A stretch of DNA of 64,000 nucleotides from Melioribacteraceae bacterium (GTDB lineage: Bacteria; Bacteroidota; Ignavibacteria; Ignavibacteriales; Melioribacteraceae): positions 992,001 through 1,056,000 of the forward strand of contig DAOSDY010000001.1 in assembly GCA_035362835.1 (NCBI GenBank), in the 5' to 3' direction. Made by a program: the position numbers and the translations under genes. Every line of letters starts with the position of its first letter. Position 1 is the first letter of the stretch. Shown here in pieces: positions 1 to 7,758 of this stretch. Under the pieces are notes generated by a model. The model did no database searches and was not told where the DNA came from. It was given only the letters and a program-made list of their open reading frames with translations.

Positions 1-283
1 CATCTACAGTTCTGTCAAGAGCTCCTGTAGGACAAACTTCTGTACACTTCATACAAACATAGCATGGTATTTCCCGGGGATAAATCAGAGGGGTACCCAT
101 ATTCTTTCCCCATTTAATGCCAGCCATTACAATACTATCATAGGGACAAATTTGAGCACATTTATTACACTTAATGCAGCGTTTCAAGAAATCTTCTTCT
201 TTTAACGCTCCCGGGGGGCGCAAAGGAGATTTGTAATTCGTAATCTCCTGAATACCTTGAATCAGTTTCCTGAGAAGAGTCAT
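1..283 (-). CDS. napG: NapG-like ferredoxin-type protein (partial, runs off the left edge)
   Basis: The 3' end lies outside the window, leaving the first 94 codons. The visible part carries two 4Fe-4S motifs, CIKCNKCAQICP and CYVCMKCTEVCP, with the NapG/MauM hallmark of a GTP segment and REIPC just before the second motif. NapG proteins pass electrons from the quinol pool, together with NapH, towards periplasmic nitrate reductase. Typical NapG starts with a Tat signal. This one starts MTLLRKLIQ and has no twin arginine in the visible N-terminus, so its location is uncertain. The ATG is preceded by GGAATAAGG and lies 27 bases after napD, consistent with one operon. It could also be called a generic NapF/NapG ferredoxin. 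Confidence 0.75.
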   Translation of the reverse strand, partial: MTLLRKLIQGIQEITNYKSPLRPPGALKEEDFLKRCIKCNKCAQICPYDSIVMAGIKWGKNMGTPLIYPREIPCYVCMKCTEVCPTGALDRTVD

Positions 284-310
284 TGCCTTATTCCACTTAA
301 CTTAACAGGA

Positions 311-544
311 TTACTCTTCTGCCGAAACGAAAGTGGGATAAACGCCCAGAACATCAATTATTTCAGAGGAGATATATTTGGCAAAACTTTCAAGCTCTTC
401 TTCATTTTCAGCTTCAACAACAACGATTATATTATCTTCCTTGTAGATACCGTGTGTTGTTACATTAGGTAATTTATTCAATTTAAGCGCCACATCTTCG
501 GCTTTATCTGTAGTGGTTTTCACTATCATACTTGCAATAATCAT
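311..544 (-). CDS. napD: NapD, Tat-signal chaperone for nitrate reductase
   Basis: This 77-residue protein has the NapD ferredoxin-like fold pattern: it starts with IIASMIV, then LPNVTTHGIYKEDNIIVVVE, then a helix ending in a VLGVYPTF-type segment. NapD binds the twin-arginine signal of NapA in the cytoplasm and delays its export until the cofactors are inserted. Its place directly after napA is the usual one. A strong hairpin separates it from napA, so its level may be lower than that of napA. The start ATG follows a GGTGA ribosome-binding sequence. Confidence 0.88.
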   Translation of the reverse strand: MIIASMIVKTTTDKAEDVALKLNKLPNVTTHGIYKEDNIIVVVEAENEEELESFAKYISSEIIDVLGVYPTFVSAEE

Positions 545-576
545 TTTTCACCAGATTCAGTTTATAAAATAAATAC

Positions 577-606
577 GAAGCGGCTGATTGATAGATCAGC
601 CGCTTC
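577..606 (-). terminator. Strong hairpin between napA and napD
   Basis: A perfect 12-bp stem (GAAGCGGCTGAT with ATCAGCCGCTTC) and a 6-base loop start 18 bases after the napA stop codon. The tract that follows on the minus strand is only moderately T-rich (CGTATTTATTTTATAAA), so it may attenuate or protect the 3' end of napA mRNA rather than terminate fully. napD and napG follow on the same strand with no other obvious promoter. Confidence 0.7.
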
Positions 607-624
607 TTCAAATCAGTTATTTCG

Positions 625-2916
625 TTATGCTTTTTCCAATTTGGCTGCGCCCACCTTATATTCAGGTTCTTTTGAAGCAGCATCTACTGCATCAATAACA
701 AGAATATTTGTTAAGCTTTCGGGCCAGTGGAATGGCATAAAGATAGTACCTTTTCTCGGACGATCAATAACGCGAGCTTCAACAATCAAGGAACCTCGTC
801 TTGTAGTAACCTTAACTTTATCTCTATTATTCAAACCGAGATTTTTAGCGTCTTCGGGATTTATTTCAGCGTACGGTTTCGGTGCAGCTCTAAAAAGCTC
901 AGGTACCTGGCCTGTCATTGTCATTGTGTGCCAGTGTTCAAGAATTCTACCCGTTGTTAATGCATATGGATAATCGGCCGAGATTGGTTCTTCGGGACCT
1001 TTATCTGGTCTTGCGAAAACCGTTGCTTTTCCGTCAGGTTTGGTATAGAAGTACATTCTTTTTCCGGCAGCTTTATCTTTCGGCAGCATCGGATCTCCTT
1101 CTGTAAACCGATGCCATGTACCCGGATGGTTTTCGTTAGGTACCGGCCATCTTAATCCGCGTAATTTTTTCAACCTCGCGTAGGTTGCACCGGTCAAATC
1201 CATATCCTTTCCCTTGGTTGTTTTAAGGTACTCGTTCCAGATATCCTCGGCGGATTTGAAGTGTTCGAAGTTCTGTGAATAACCCATTCTCTTTGCTAAT
1301 TCCACTAAAATGAAAGCATCCCATCTGGCTTCACCCGATGGTCTAAGAGCCTGAGCCATATGCTGAGATCTTCTTTCCGTACAGCCGTATACTCCTTCTT
1401 TCTCGCCCCAGAATGATGCGGGCAATACAACATCAGCTCTTTTTGAAGTTTCGGTTGGGTGGAATGATTCGGCAACTACCATGAATACGTCGTCCATTCC
1501 TTTCAAATACTTATTAAGGTTTGGAAGAGACTGTGCCGGATTAGTACACATAACATAAAGACCTTTTACATCGCCTTTTGCAGCCGCTTCGAACATTGCA
1601 ATGGTATGCTTGCCGGGTTCTGGTTTAATAGCGTCCGGGGCTACATTCCATATTGCAGCAATTTCTTTTCGGTGTTGTTCATTAGCAATTACACGGTGGC
1701 CGGGTAACAAGTGGCTTAATCCTCCGCCTTCGCGTACTCCGCCGCAGGCATTCGGTTGACCGGTTAATGAAAATGAATCGCAGCCCGGTTTACCTAATTT
1801 ACCTGTCAACAAATGAATATTATGAATAAGGTTATTCAGGAATACACCCGCAACTCTCTGATTAACACCCATAGTCCACATCGTCATTGCTGTTGGCGAT
1901 TGGCCGAATATTCTGGCTACCTTCACAATATCATCAGCTTTTACACCGCATTGTTTTGCGGCGTATTCGGGAGTAAACTTCTCAAGGAAATTTTTATACT
2001 CTTCGAATGTGATTGCCTTTGTTCCATCGCTAAAACTTACAGATTCGGAAATAAATTTCTCGTCGGTCATTCCTTCTTTAATGATGATGTTAGCAATAGC
2101 ATTCATAATTGCCAGATCGTAACCCGGAAATACCTGAAGATGAAGATCTGCAATTTTATTTGTGGGAGTTTTACGCGGATCGATAATAAGTATTTTTGTA
2201 TTCGGATTTTTCTTTTTACGATTAACCAATCTATCGTAAAGAACAGGATGAGCTTCAGCTGTGTTTGATCCGATAAGGAGAAACAATTCACAGTGATCAA
2301 TGTCGTCGTAAGTCCCTATCGGTTCATCCGCTCCGAATGTAGTTGTATAGCCACCTACAGCACTTGCCATACACAAGCGAGGATTACCGTCAACATTATT
2401 TGTTCCGATATGTCCTTTGAATAATTTGTTAGCTACATATGTTTCCTCTGTTTCGGCCTGGCCGGATCCATAGAACGCAAGGGCATCCGGTCCATGTTTT
2501 TCTTTTATCTCTTTAAATTTTGAAGCGACAAGATTAAGGGCTTCGTCCCAGCTTGCTCTTTCAAGTTTTCCGTTCTTACGAACCATAGGATAGAGTAATC
2601 TATTCTTCGCGGTAATCATTTTATGCAGATAAAAACCTTTAACGCAAAGAAGCCCGCTGTTAATTGTATTATCTTTATCGCCCTTAATACCATAAGGCTT
2701 ACCGTCTTTAACACCAAGCATTACACCACAACCAACTCCGCAAAGGCGGCAGACGGATTTGTGCCAGGTTATTCCGCCCTGAGCCTGCAAGGCGGCTAAT
2801 TCATCAGAATTAGCGGCCGCACCGATAGTTTTGCCAAAAATTCCGTCAACTCCTATGGCCGCGGCTGCGGCTGCTAAAGCCGATCTTCTTAAAAATTCTC
2901 TTCTATTCAGACTCAT
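625..2916 (-). CDS. napA: Periplasmic nitrate reductase catalytic subunit NapA
   Basis: NapA reduces nitrate to nitrite at a molybdenum bis-MGD site in the periplasm. The 763-residue protein begins with a Tat signal (NRREFLRRS, residues 4-12). One 4Fe-4S cluster is bound by Cys56, Cys59, Cys63 and Cys91, with the conserved Lys93 next to it. The molybdenum-binding cysteine is most likely Cys182 in NPRLCMASA. The length is close to the short monomeric NapA of Desulfovibrio desulfuricans and shorter than the enterobacterial form of about 830 residues. That fits the presence of a NapM-like tetraheme cytochrome upstream instead of NapB. GGAGG precedes the ATG. Confidence 0.96.
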   Translation of the reverse strand: MSLNRREFLRRSALAAAAAAIGVDGIFGKTIGAAANSDELAALQAQGGITWHKSVCRLCGVGCGVMLGVKDGKPYGIKGDKDNTINSGLLCVKGFYLHKMITAKNRLLYPMVRKNGKLERASWDEALNLVASKFKEIKEKHGPDALAFYGSGQAETEETYVANKLFKGHIGTNNVDGNPRLCMASAVGGYTTTFGADEPIGTYDDIDHCELFLLIGSNTAEAHPVLYDRLVNRKKKNPNTKILIIDPRKTPTNKIADLHLQVFPGYDLAIMNAIANIIIKEGMTDEKFISESVSFSDGTKAITFEEYKNFLEKFTPEYAAKQCGVKADDIVKVARIFGQSPTAMTMWTMGVNQRVAGVFLNNLIHNIHLLTGKLGKPGCDSFSLTGQPNACGGVREGGGLSHLLPGHRVIANEQHRKEIAAIWNVAPDAIKPEPGKHTIAMFEAAAKGDVKGLYVMCTNPAQSLPNLNKYLKGMDDVFMVVAESFHPTETSKRADVVLPASFWGEKEGVYGCTERRSQHMAQALRPSGEARWDAFILVELAKRMGYSQNFEHFKSAEDIWNEYLKTTKGKDMDLTGATYARLKKLRGLRWPVPNENHPGTWHRFTEGDPMLPKDKAAGKRMYFYTKPDGKATVFARPDKGPEEPISADYPYALTTGRILEHWHTMTMTGQVPELFRAAPKPYAEINPEDAKNLGLNNRDKVKVTTRRGSLIVEARVIDRPRKGTIFMPFHWPESLTNILVIDAVDAASKEPEYKVGAAKLEKA

Positions 2917-2938
2917 TGAATTTCCTCCAATGAAATTT

Positions 2939-3304
2939 TCAATTATGAAATTTTAGCGTGTGTCCTTGATGACAAGTAAAACACGATTTGATTTTAGTTT
3001 TAACCATGGTTTCCTGCTGACTTGAATGACAGCCTTCGCAACGATCGTCTTTACCTTTTTTATAAAAGACTTCCTGACCGTCGCCATGACAGATATAGCA
3101 GCCGAAATTTGCGCCGCCATGTTTGCTGTCTTCCCACTGTTTAAATATTTCCGGGGTAACATCAGCATGACAATCCTGGCAGCTTAAATCCCAGTCAACC
3201 TTTGGATGTTTTTCTCCCTTTTTGGACTGAGCGTTTGCGTCATTCCCGTTAATAAGGAGAATTCCAGAAAATAAAAAGATCATCAATAAATATTTTTTAA
3301 GCAT
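2939..3304 (-). CDS. NapM-like small tetraheme cytochrome c
   Basis: This 121-residue exported protein has a signal peptide (residues 1-25, ending ANA) and four CxxCH haem sites at residues 42-46, 69-73, 89-93 and 108-112. NapB, the usual partner of NapA, has only two haems and longer spacers, so this is not NapB. The order tetraheme cytochrome-napA-napD-napG matches the napCMADGH cluster known from Desulfovibrio desulfuricans, where NapM is a tetraheme cytochrome. By that parallel it is the likely direct electron donor of NapA in the periplasm. An AAAGGAG site precedes the ATG, and napA follows after 22 bases. Confidence 0.75.
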   Translation of the reverse strand: MLKKYLLMIFLFSGILLINGNDANAQSKKGEKHPKVDWDLSCQDCHADVTPEIFKQWEDSKHGGANFGCYICHGDGQEVFYKKGKDDRCEGCHSSQQETMVKTKIKSCFTCHQGHTLKFHN

Positions 3305-3323
3305 ATCCGGCTCCTTTAATTGA

Positions 3324-4805
3324 CTAAAATGTAAAAGTGATTTCAGCTTTCATCTCCCACGGAGATTTATCGAACTGGTCTGTTCCGTTTATCAGGTACA
3401 TAGTTGCTGTTCCAGGCTTTAAATAACCGAGACGATATGTAAATACAAGGTTGTCAAAAATATTGTAATCTGTCTTCAGGTCTATCTCCCAGCCTAAATC
3501 GTCCGCACTTTTTGCAAGATTGGGCCCTGCAGCGGTCCATGCAAAAACCGGTTGAGTAGCCATTAAATAAGTAAATGACGCGAAGATTTTCCATGATGGG
3601 GTTAATTTAAACAAACCATTAACCTGAAATGCTGTAGTGTTCTCGAGTTCTCTGTATGCTCTTACATTAGGAGCTCCTAAGCCCTGCGGTGTAATACCTT
3701 CTTCATCCGGCATAATAGAATCTTCCCATATTTCCGTTAAATAGAAGAATCCGGCGGTGCTTAATTTGTTTACGTTACCTTCACCTTTGGTAGGATCATC
3801 ATCGCCCGAACCCATTCCGGCTACAACACCAAGTGTAACATCGGGGCTAACTGCATAATCCAGTTTTGCATATACATTATAACCTTTCAGATCGCCATTA
3901 TTAATATCATATTTCAAAGGATCGATTGCGCCTCTTGCAGTATTTAATCTTCCCGAATACTTTGTGTTTTTAATATCATCCTTTCCCATCAGATAGTTAG
4001 CTTCATAGTTTAAAGTAAGCGCGTCGAACTTTGATGTACCCGCAATGCCAAATACAAACAAGGATGTTACTTGAGGCGTAAAGCGCGGACGGTTATAATA
4101 AAGTCCGTCAATCAAATAAGCGGTTGAATCGCCAATAGACGCGTCGTTATAATATGTGCCATAGAATTCTAGATTGGTTGTGCTAAACTTTGTCTTAAAA
4201 GACGCAAGAAAAAGATTTGCATCCTTGGCATCATAATTTCCTTTCGGATCAACAGCAACTTTCTCAAGGTCGCTTATTCCGTTCACTCCTTCCGAGGCCT
4301 TGCTCCATCCAAGCTTTAACGAATTGCCTTCTCCAACAGCTATATCGGCCGTGATACCGTCATAATTATTATCGAGAACAAGTTTGTTGCCGAGTGACCA
4401 ATTGAAACGACCAATTGTAAAAGCAGATTTTACAGAAGGAACATTAAACCACAAATATGCGTGATCGACATGCAAAAAATATTTTGTGTCCTTACCATCG
4501 AAAGTGCCGGAGTTTCCTAAATAAGTTGGTTCCTGGTTGTCAACTCCCCACCAACCTTGTCCCATATCAAAACGGGTAACTGCTTTAATATTCTCGGTAT
4601 AATTAAATGAAAAATTGAGTCGTAACATCTGAACGACGTAATGATCTTCGTAATCACTTTTACCAAGTAAAAAATTGTTCTGATACTGGCCCCATGCCGT
4701 ATAAACACCTCCATACTTAAATTCCGTCTTGGGTTTCTCCTGTCCTGTCACCGTTTGCGCAAAGATTAACAGAAGACTAAAGAATATAATCAATGTTCTT
4801 TTCAT
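3324..4805 (-). CDS. Outer-membrane porin-like barrel, first gene of the nap cluster
   Basis: This 493-residue protein has a signal peptide (residues 1-21). Alternating aromatic and polar strands run through the whole length, with many YxxxF and WxF patterns, and it ends in the F-terminal signature (EITFTF) of outer-membrane barrels. I do not recognise a named family with certainty. Its place 19 bases upstream of the NapM-like gene, behind a candidate sigma-54 promoter, suggests that it lets nitrate or nitrite cross the outer membrane. That role is inference from position only. An AAAGGAG site precedes the ATG. Confidence 0.7.
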   Translation of the reverse strand: MKRTLIIFFSLLLIFAQTVTGQEKPKTEFKYGGVYTAWGQYQNNFLLGKSDYEDHYVVQMLRLNFSFNYTENIKAVTRFDMGQGWWGVDNQEPTYLGNSGTFDGKDTKYFLHVDHAYLWFNVPSVKSAFTIGRFNWSLGNKLVLDNNYDGITADIAVGEGNSLKLGWSKASEGVNGISDLEKVAVDPKGNYDAKDANLFLASFKTKFSTTNLEFYGTYYNDASIGDSTAYLIDGLYYNRPRFTPQVTSLFVFGIAGTSKFDALTLNYEANYLMGKDDIKNTKYSGRLNTARGAIDPLKYDINNGDLKGYNVYAKLDYAVSPDVTLGVVAGMGSGDDDPTKGEGNVNKLSTAGFFYLTEIWEDSIMPDEEGITPQGLGAPNVRAYRELENTTAFQVNGLFKLTPSWKIFASFTYLMATQPVFAWTAAGPNLAKSADDLGWEIDLKTDYNIFDNLVFTYRLGYLKPGTATMYLINGTDQFDKSPWEMKAEITFTF

Positions 4806-4871
4806 AGACCTTTACTCCTTTGATTTTAATTTGTTGAACATCCTTTTAGATTCATTTGAAAAAGAACTATA

Positions 4872-4887
4872 GACAATAATAATGCCA
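4872..4887 (-). promoter_or_regulatory. Candidate sigma-54 promoter of the nap cluster
   Basis: The minus strand reads TGGCAT-TATTA-TTGTC. This fits the -24 element TGGCAC and the spacing of sigma-54 promoters, but the -12 element has T instead of the usual C (TTGT for TTGC). It would start transcription about 55 bases before the porin ATG. The next gene upstream is a sigma-54 activator, which supports the reading. Confidence 0.45.
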
Positions 4888-5001
4888 CCAAATCCCAGTC
4901 TACTAATTAGACTTTGACCATAATTTTAATCGTTCTGGAAAGTTAAAAAACGAAAAGATACGACGAAGTTACGTCTAGTGTCGAATAACCGTCTTTAATT
5001 A

Positions 5002-6351
5002 TTAAAGAAGATTATATCTTTTCATTTTATCTCTTAGAGTAGTTCTTTTGATACCTAAAAGTTCAGCAGCTTTTGATTGGTTTTTATCGGACTTTTCAAT
5101 AGCCCAGTTTATTGCACCAATCTCTACTTCTCTAACCATTTTCTCGAGGTCAACTGAGCTGAATTTTCGAAAATCGATAATTGACTTGCTGTTGCTAATG
5201 TGGATAAGATCCTCGGGAATCATGTCTTTCGTAAGTTCATTTTCTTTTACAAGGGCAGCAATTCTGTAAATGGAATTTTCAAGTTGCCGGACATTTCCTG
5301 GCCAGTTAAAAGAGGTTAAAAGTTCTACAGCTTCCGAATTAAAAAAAAGCTCCGTTCTATTTATTTTTTTCAGAAAATGATTAATTAAAAGCGGAATATC
5401 CTCCCTTCGCTCCCGCAAGGGTGGAAGGTTAACAGGAATAACGCGTAATCTGTAATACAAATCTTCCCTGAACTGATTCTGCTTAACCTTCTGCCATAAA
5501 TTTATTTTTGTGGCACAGATAAAACGTACATCTGTCTTAATAGTTGTAGTACCGCCGACCCGTTCGAATTCTCTTTCCTGAAGAAGCCGGAGCAGTTTAA
5601 CCTGGGACGCAACCGGGATATCATCCACCTCATCAAGAAAAATTGTTCCGCCGTGTGCAAGCTCAAATCTTCCTCTTTTTGATTTTACCGCACCGGTAAA
5701 GGCCCCTTTTTCATGACCGAACAATTCACTTTCCAAAAGGGATTCATTTAAAAGCGCGCAGCTAAGTTTAACAAAAGGACCGTTTTTTCTATTGCTGTTA
5801 TAGTGGATTGCATTTGCGACCATCTCTTTGCCTGTTCCGCTTTCGCCTTCGATCAAAACTGCGGTATCTGTAGACGAGACAGTTTCTATAAGATCATAAA
5901 GTTCCTGCATCGGCTTAGATTTACCGATTATATTATGGAAAGAATACCGCTCCTGTAGTTTTTCTTTTAAGGTAACATTTTCTTCTTCAAGATTTTTAAT
6001 TCTTTTAAATTTTTTAACAAGTAATAAAAGCTGGTCTATTGAAAACGGTTTTGTAATATAATCGTGAGCGCCCAGCTTCATGGCTTCAACCGCCGATTCA
6101 ATTGTGCCAAATGCAGTCATCATAACTACCGATATCCGGGGGTATTCGTCCTTTATTTTTTGAAGCACCTCAAATCCATCCATCTGGGGGAGTCTAACAT
6201 CGGTAATCACTAAATCCGCTTCAAAATCTTTCAGATAGTTCATAGCAACCACAGGGTCTTCGAATGATTCAACATTATAACCTGCTTTTTCAAGCGCATC
6301 ATTCATTGTGATGCGTTTAGTTTTTTCATCCTCAATAACTAATATTTTCAT
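5002..6351 (-). CDS. NtrC-family sigma-54 response regulator
   Basis: This 449-residue protein has a receiver domain (phospho-acceptor Asp51 in ITDVRLP, Lys101 in TKPF), an AAA+ domain (Walker A GESGTGKE at 169-176, sigma-54 contact loop GAFTGA at 216-221, Walker B IFLDE near 240) and a C-terminal Fis-type helix-turn-helix ending at the last residue. Phosphorylation should drive ATP-dependent opening of sigma-54 promoters. The start is set at the ATG that shares one base with the stop codon of the kinase gene (TGATG); an in-frame TTG lies one codon earlier. Candidate sigma-54 sites before the nap porin and before the Rieske gene make both operons likely targets. Confidence 0.93.
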   Translation of the reverse strand: MKILVIEDEKTKRITMNDALEKAGYNVESFEDPVVAMNYLKDFEADLVITDVRLPQMDGFEVLQKIKDEYPRISVVMMTAFGTIESAVEAMKLGAHDYITKPFSIDQLLLLVKKFKRIKNLEEENVTLKEKLQERYSFHNIIGKSKPMQELYDLIETVSSTDTAVLIEGESGTGKEMVANAIHYNSNRKNGPFVKLSCALLNESLLESELFGHEKGAFTGAVKSKRGRFELAHGGTIFLDEVDDIPVASQVKLLRLLQEREFERVGGTTTIKTDVRFICATKINLWQKVKQNQFREDLYYRLRVIPVNLPPLRERREDIPLLINHFLKKINRTELFFNSEAVELLTSFNWPGNVRQLENSIYRIAALVKENELTKDMIPEDLIHISNSKSIIDFRKFSSVDLEKMVREVEIGAINWAIEKSDKNQSKAAELLGIKRTTLRDKMKRYNLL

Positions 6352-7556
6352 CAATAACTCATATTAACAGTTTCAGAGAATATTTTAGTCTCAACCTCCC
6401 GACATTCTACATTTGGGAAAATGATAGTGAATTCGGTTCCTTTTTTCACTTTGCTTTTTACAAAGACTTTTGCTCTGTGCTCATTCAAAACATTATAACT
6501 GAGATATAGGCCGAGACCGGTTCCTTTATCTTTTTGCTTTGTCGTAAAGAACGGATCAAAAATTTTATTGATCTGCTCTTTTGGAATGCCAATACCGGTA
6601 TCTTTTATTTTAACCGATATCGATTCGTTTTCCGTATTGCTCACACAGATCGAAAGCTTACCTCCGGGACTCATTGCATCACATGCATTCAATATCAGGT
6701 TAACAAAGACCTGGTTTAAATAGTGGAGATCACCGTAAATATTTTTCAGATCATCGCTTATCTTAAGATCGAGCGAGATATTATTTTCTTTGAGTTTGTA
6801 AATGCAGAACTGCAGTGACTCATCCAGAATCTGTTTTATCGATAATTCCTGTTTTTCAAAAGAATGGGGTTTTGCATAATCAAGAAGCTGCTTAACAAGA
6901 ATTTCTATTTTAAACAGACCTTCAAGAGCAAGTGATAAATAATTCTGAGTCTGTCTTCTGTCGTCAACATCAGACAAGACCATTCTTATGCAATTCTGAA
7001 TGCCATCAAGCGGATTATTAATTTCATGCGCCACGCCCGATACAAACTGCCCAATAGCAGACATCTTTTCGGTCTGCATTAACTGCTGTTGTGCAATTTT
7101 AAGTTTATTGTAGGCCTGTTCAATTTCAGCGGTTCTCTCTATAACTTTTAATTCAAGTTCTTCATTTGTCTTCTTTAATTCTTTTGCGAGTTTCTCCTTT
7201 TCCGTAACATCTTTGCTTATCAGGACCACCCCTTTGAATTCCCCGTTAGCATCTTTCACAACACTATATGTATTTTCAAAATATTTTCCTTTTACATGGA
7301 TCATTTTATGGCGGGATAAATATTCACCTTTTTTAAATGAAGAAAGATCCTCCAGAACACGATTCTGCATTTGTGGTGCATGGCAATCCAGAACCGAACT
7401 GCCTATCCGGTCTTCACTTTTAATGTTTCTTATTTCTTCACCAGCCTTATTGATGAAAGAAAACCGCCTCTCCTTATCAACATAAACAACGCCTACATTA
7501 AGACTGTCGAGAATTTCAACCAGGTTTTCTCTCGAACAAAGTTTGGAATCCGGCAT
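6351..7556 (-). CDS. Soluble PAS-domain histidine kinase, partner of the sigma-54 regulator
   Basis: This 401-residue kinase has no membrane segment. It contains an N-terminal PAS domain (about residues 10-120), a coiled linker with a long EELELKVIERTAEIEQ helix, a HisKA domain with His177 in GVAHEINNP, and an HATPase domain with NACDA (N box) and GTGLGL (G box). It should phosphorylate the regulator encoded immediately downstream. The PAS domain carries a Cys58-His59 pair (LDCHAPQ) in a spot where related PAS domains have CHPP-type motifs, so an oxygen, NO or redox signal is possible but not shown. GGAGG precedes the ATG. Confidence 0.92.
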   Translation of the reverse strand: MPDSKLCSRENLVEILDSLNVGVVYVDKERRFSFINKAGEEIRNIKSEDRIGSSVLDCHAPQMQNRVLEDLSSFKKGEYLSRHKMIHVKGKYFENTYSVVKDANGEFKGVVLISKDVTEKEKLAKELKKTNEELELKVIERTAEIEQAYNKLKIAQQQLMQTEKMSAIGQFVSGVAHEINNPLDGIQNCIRMVLSDVDDRRQTQNYLSLALEGLFKIEILVKQLLDYAKPHSFEKQELSIKQILDESLQFCIYKLKENNISLDLKISDDLKNIYGDLHYLNQVFVNLILNACDAMSPGGKLSICVSNTENESISVKIKDTGIGIPKEQINKIFDPFFTTKQKDKGTGLGLYLSYNVLNEHRAKVFVKSKVKKGTEFTIIFPNVECREVETKIFSETVNMSY

Positions 7557-7694
7557 TTTACCTCCATTTTCTGATCTTTTGGTCTACTGACCGCATAATT
7601 TAATATCTTACTGTAATAAAGATAAAAAAATCCGATATTAAATTCCGAAATTCTTTTTTACCTGAAACTTGGAATTCAATTCCCTTTAAAAAAC

Positions 7695-7725
7695 GGGAAA
7701 CCTTTCCGATTTATAGAAAGGTTTC
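7695..7725 (-). terminator. Rho-independent terminator after the octaheme cytochrome gene
   Basis: An 11-bp perfect stem (GGAAACCTTTC with GAAAGGTTTCC) with a 9-base loop is followed on the minus strand by CGTTTTTT. It closes the Rieske-cytochrome b-octaheme operon and separates it from the kinase gene. Confidence 0.85.
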
Positions 7726-7758
7726 CGCATAGATTTATTACTTACCACTCATAATAAA

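Noticed and set aside
1813..2268. A 151-codon plus-strand frame inside napA
   Set aside because: It is antisense to NapA's conserved region and has no family signal.
2939..3304. Calling the small tetraheme cytochrome NapB
   Set aside because: NapB has two haems. Four CxxCH motifs and the gene order fit NapM.
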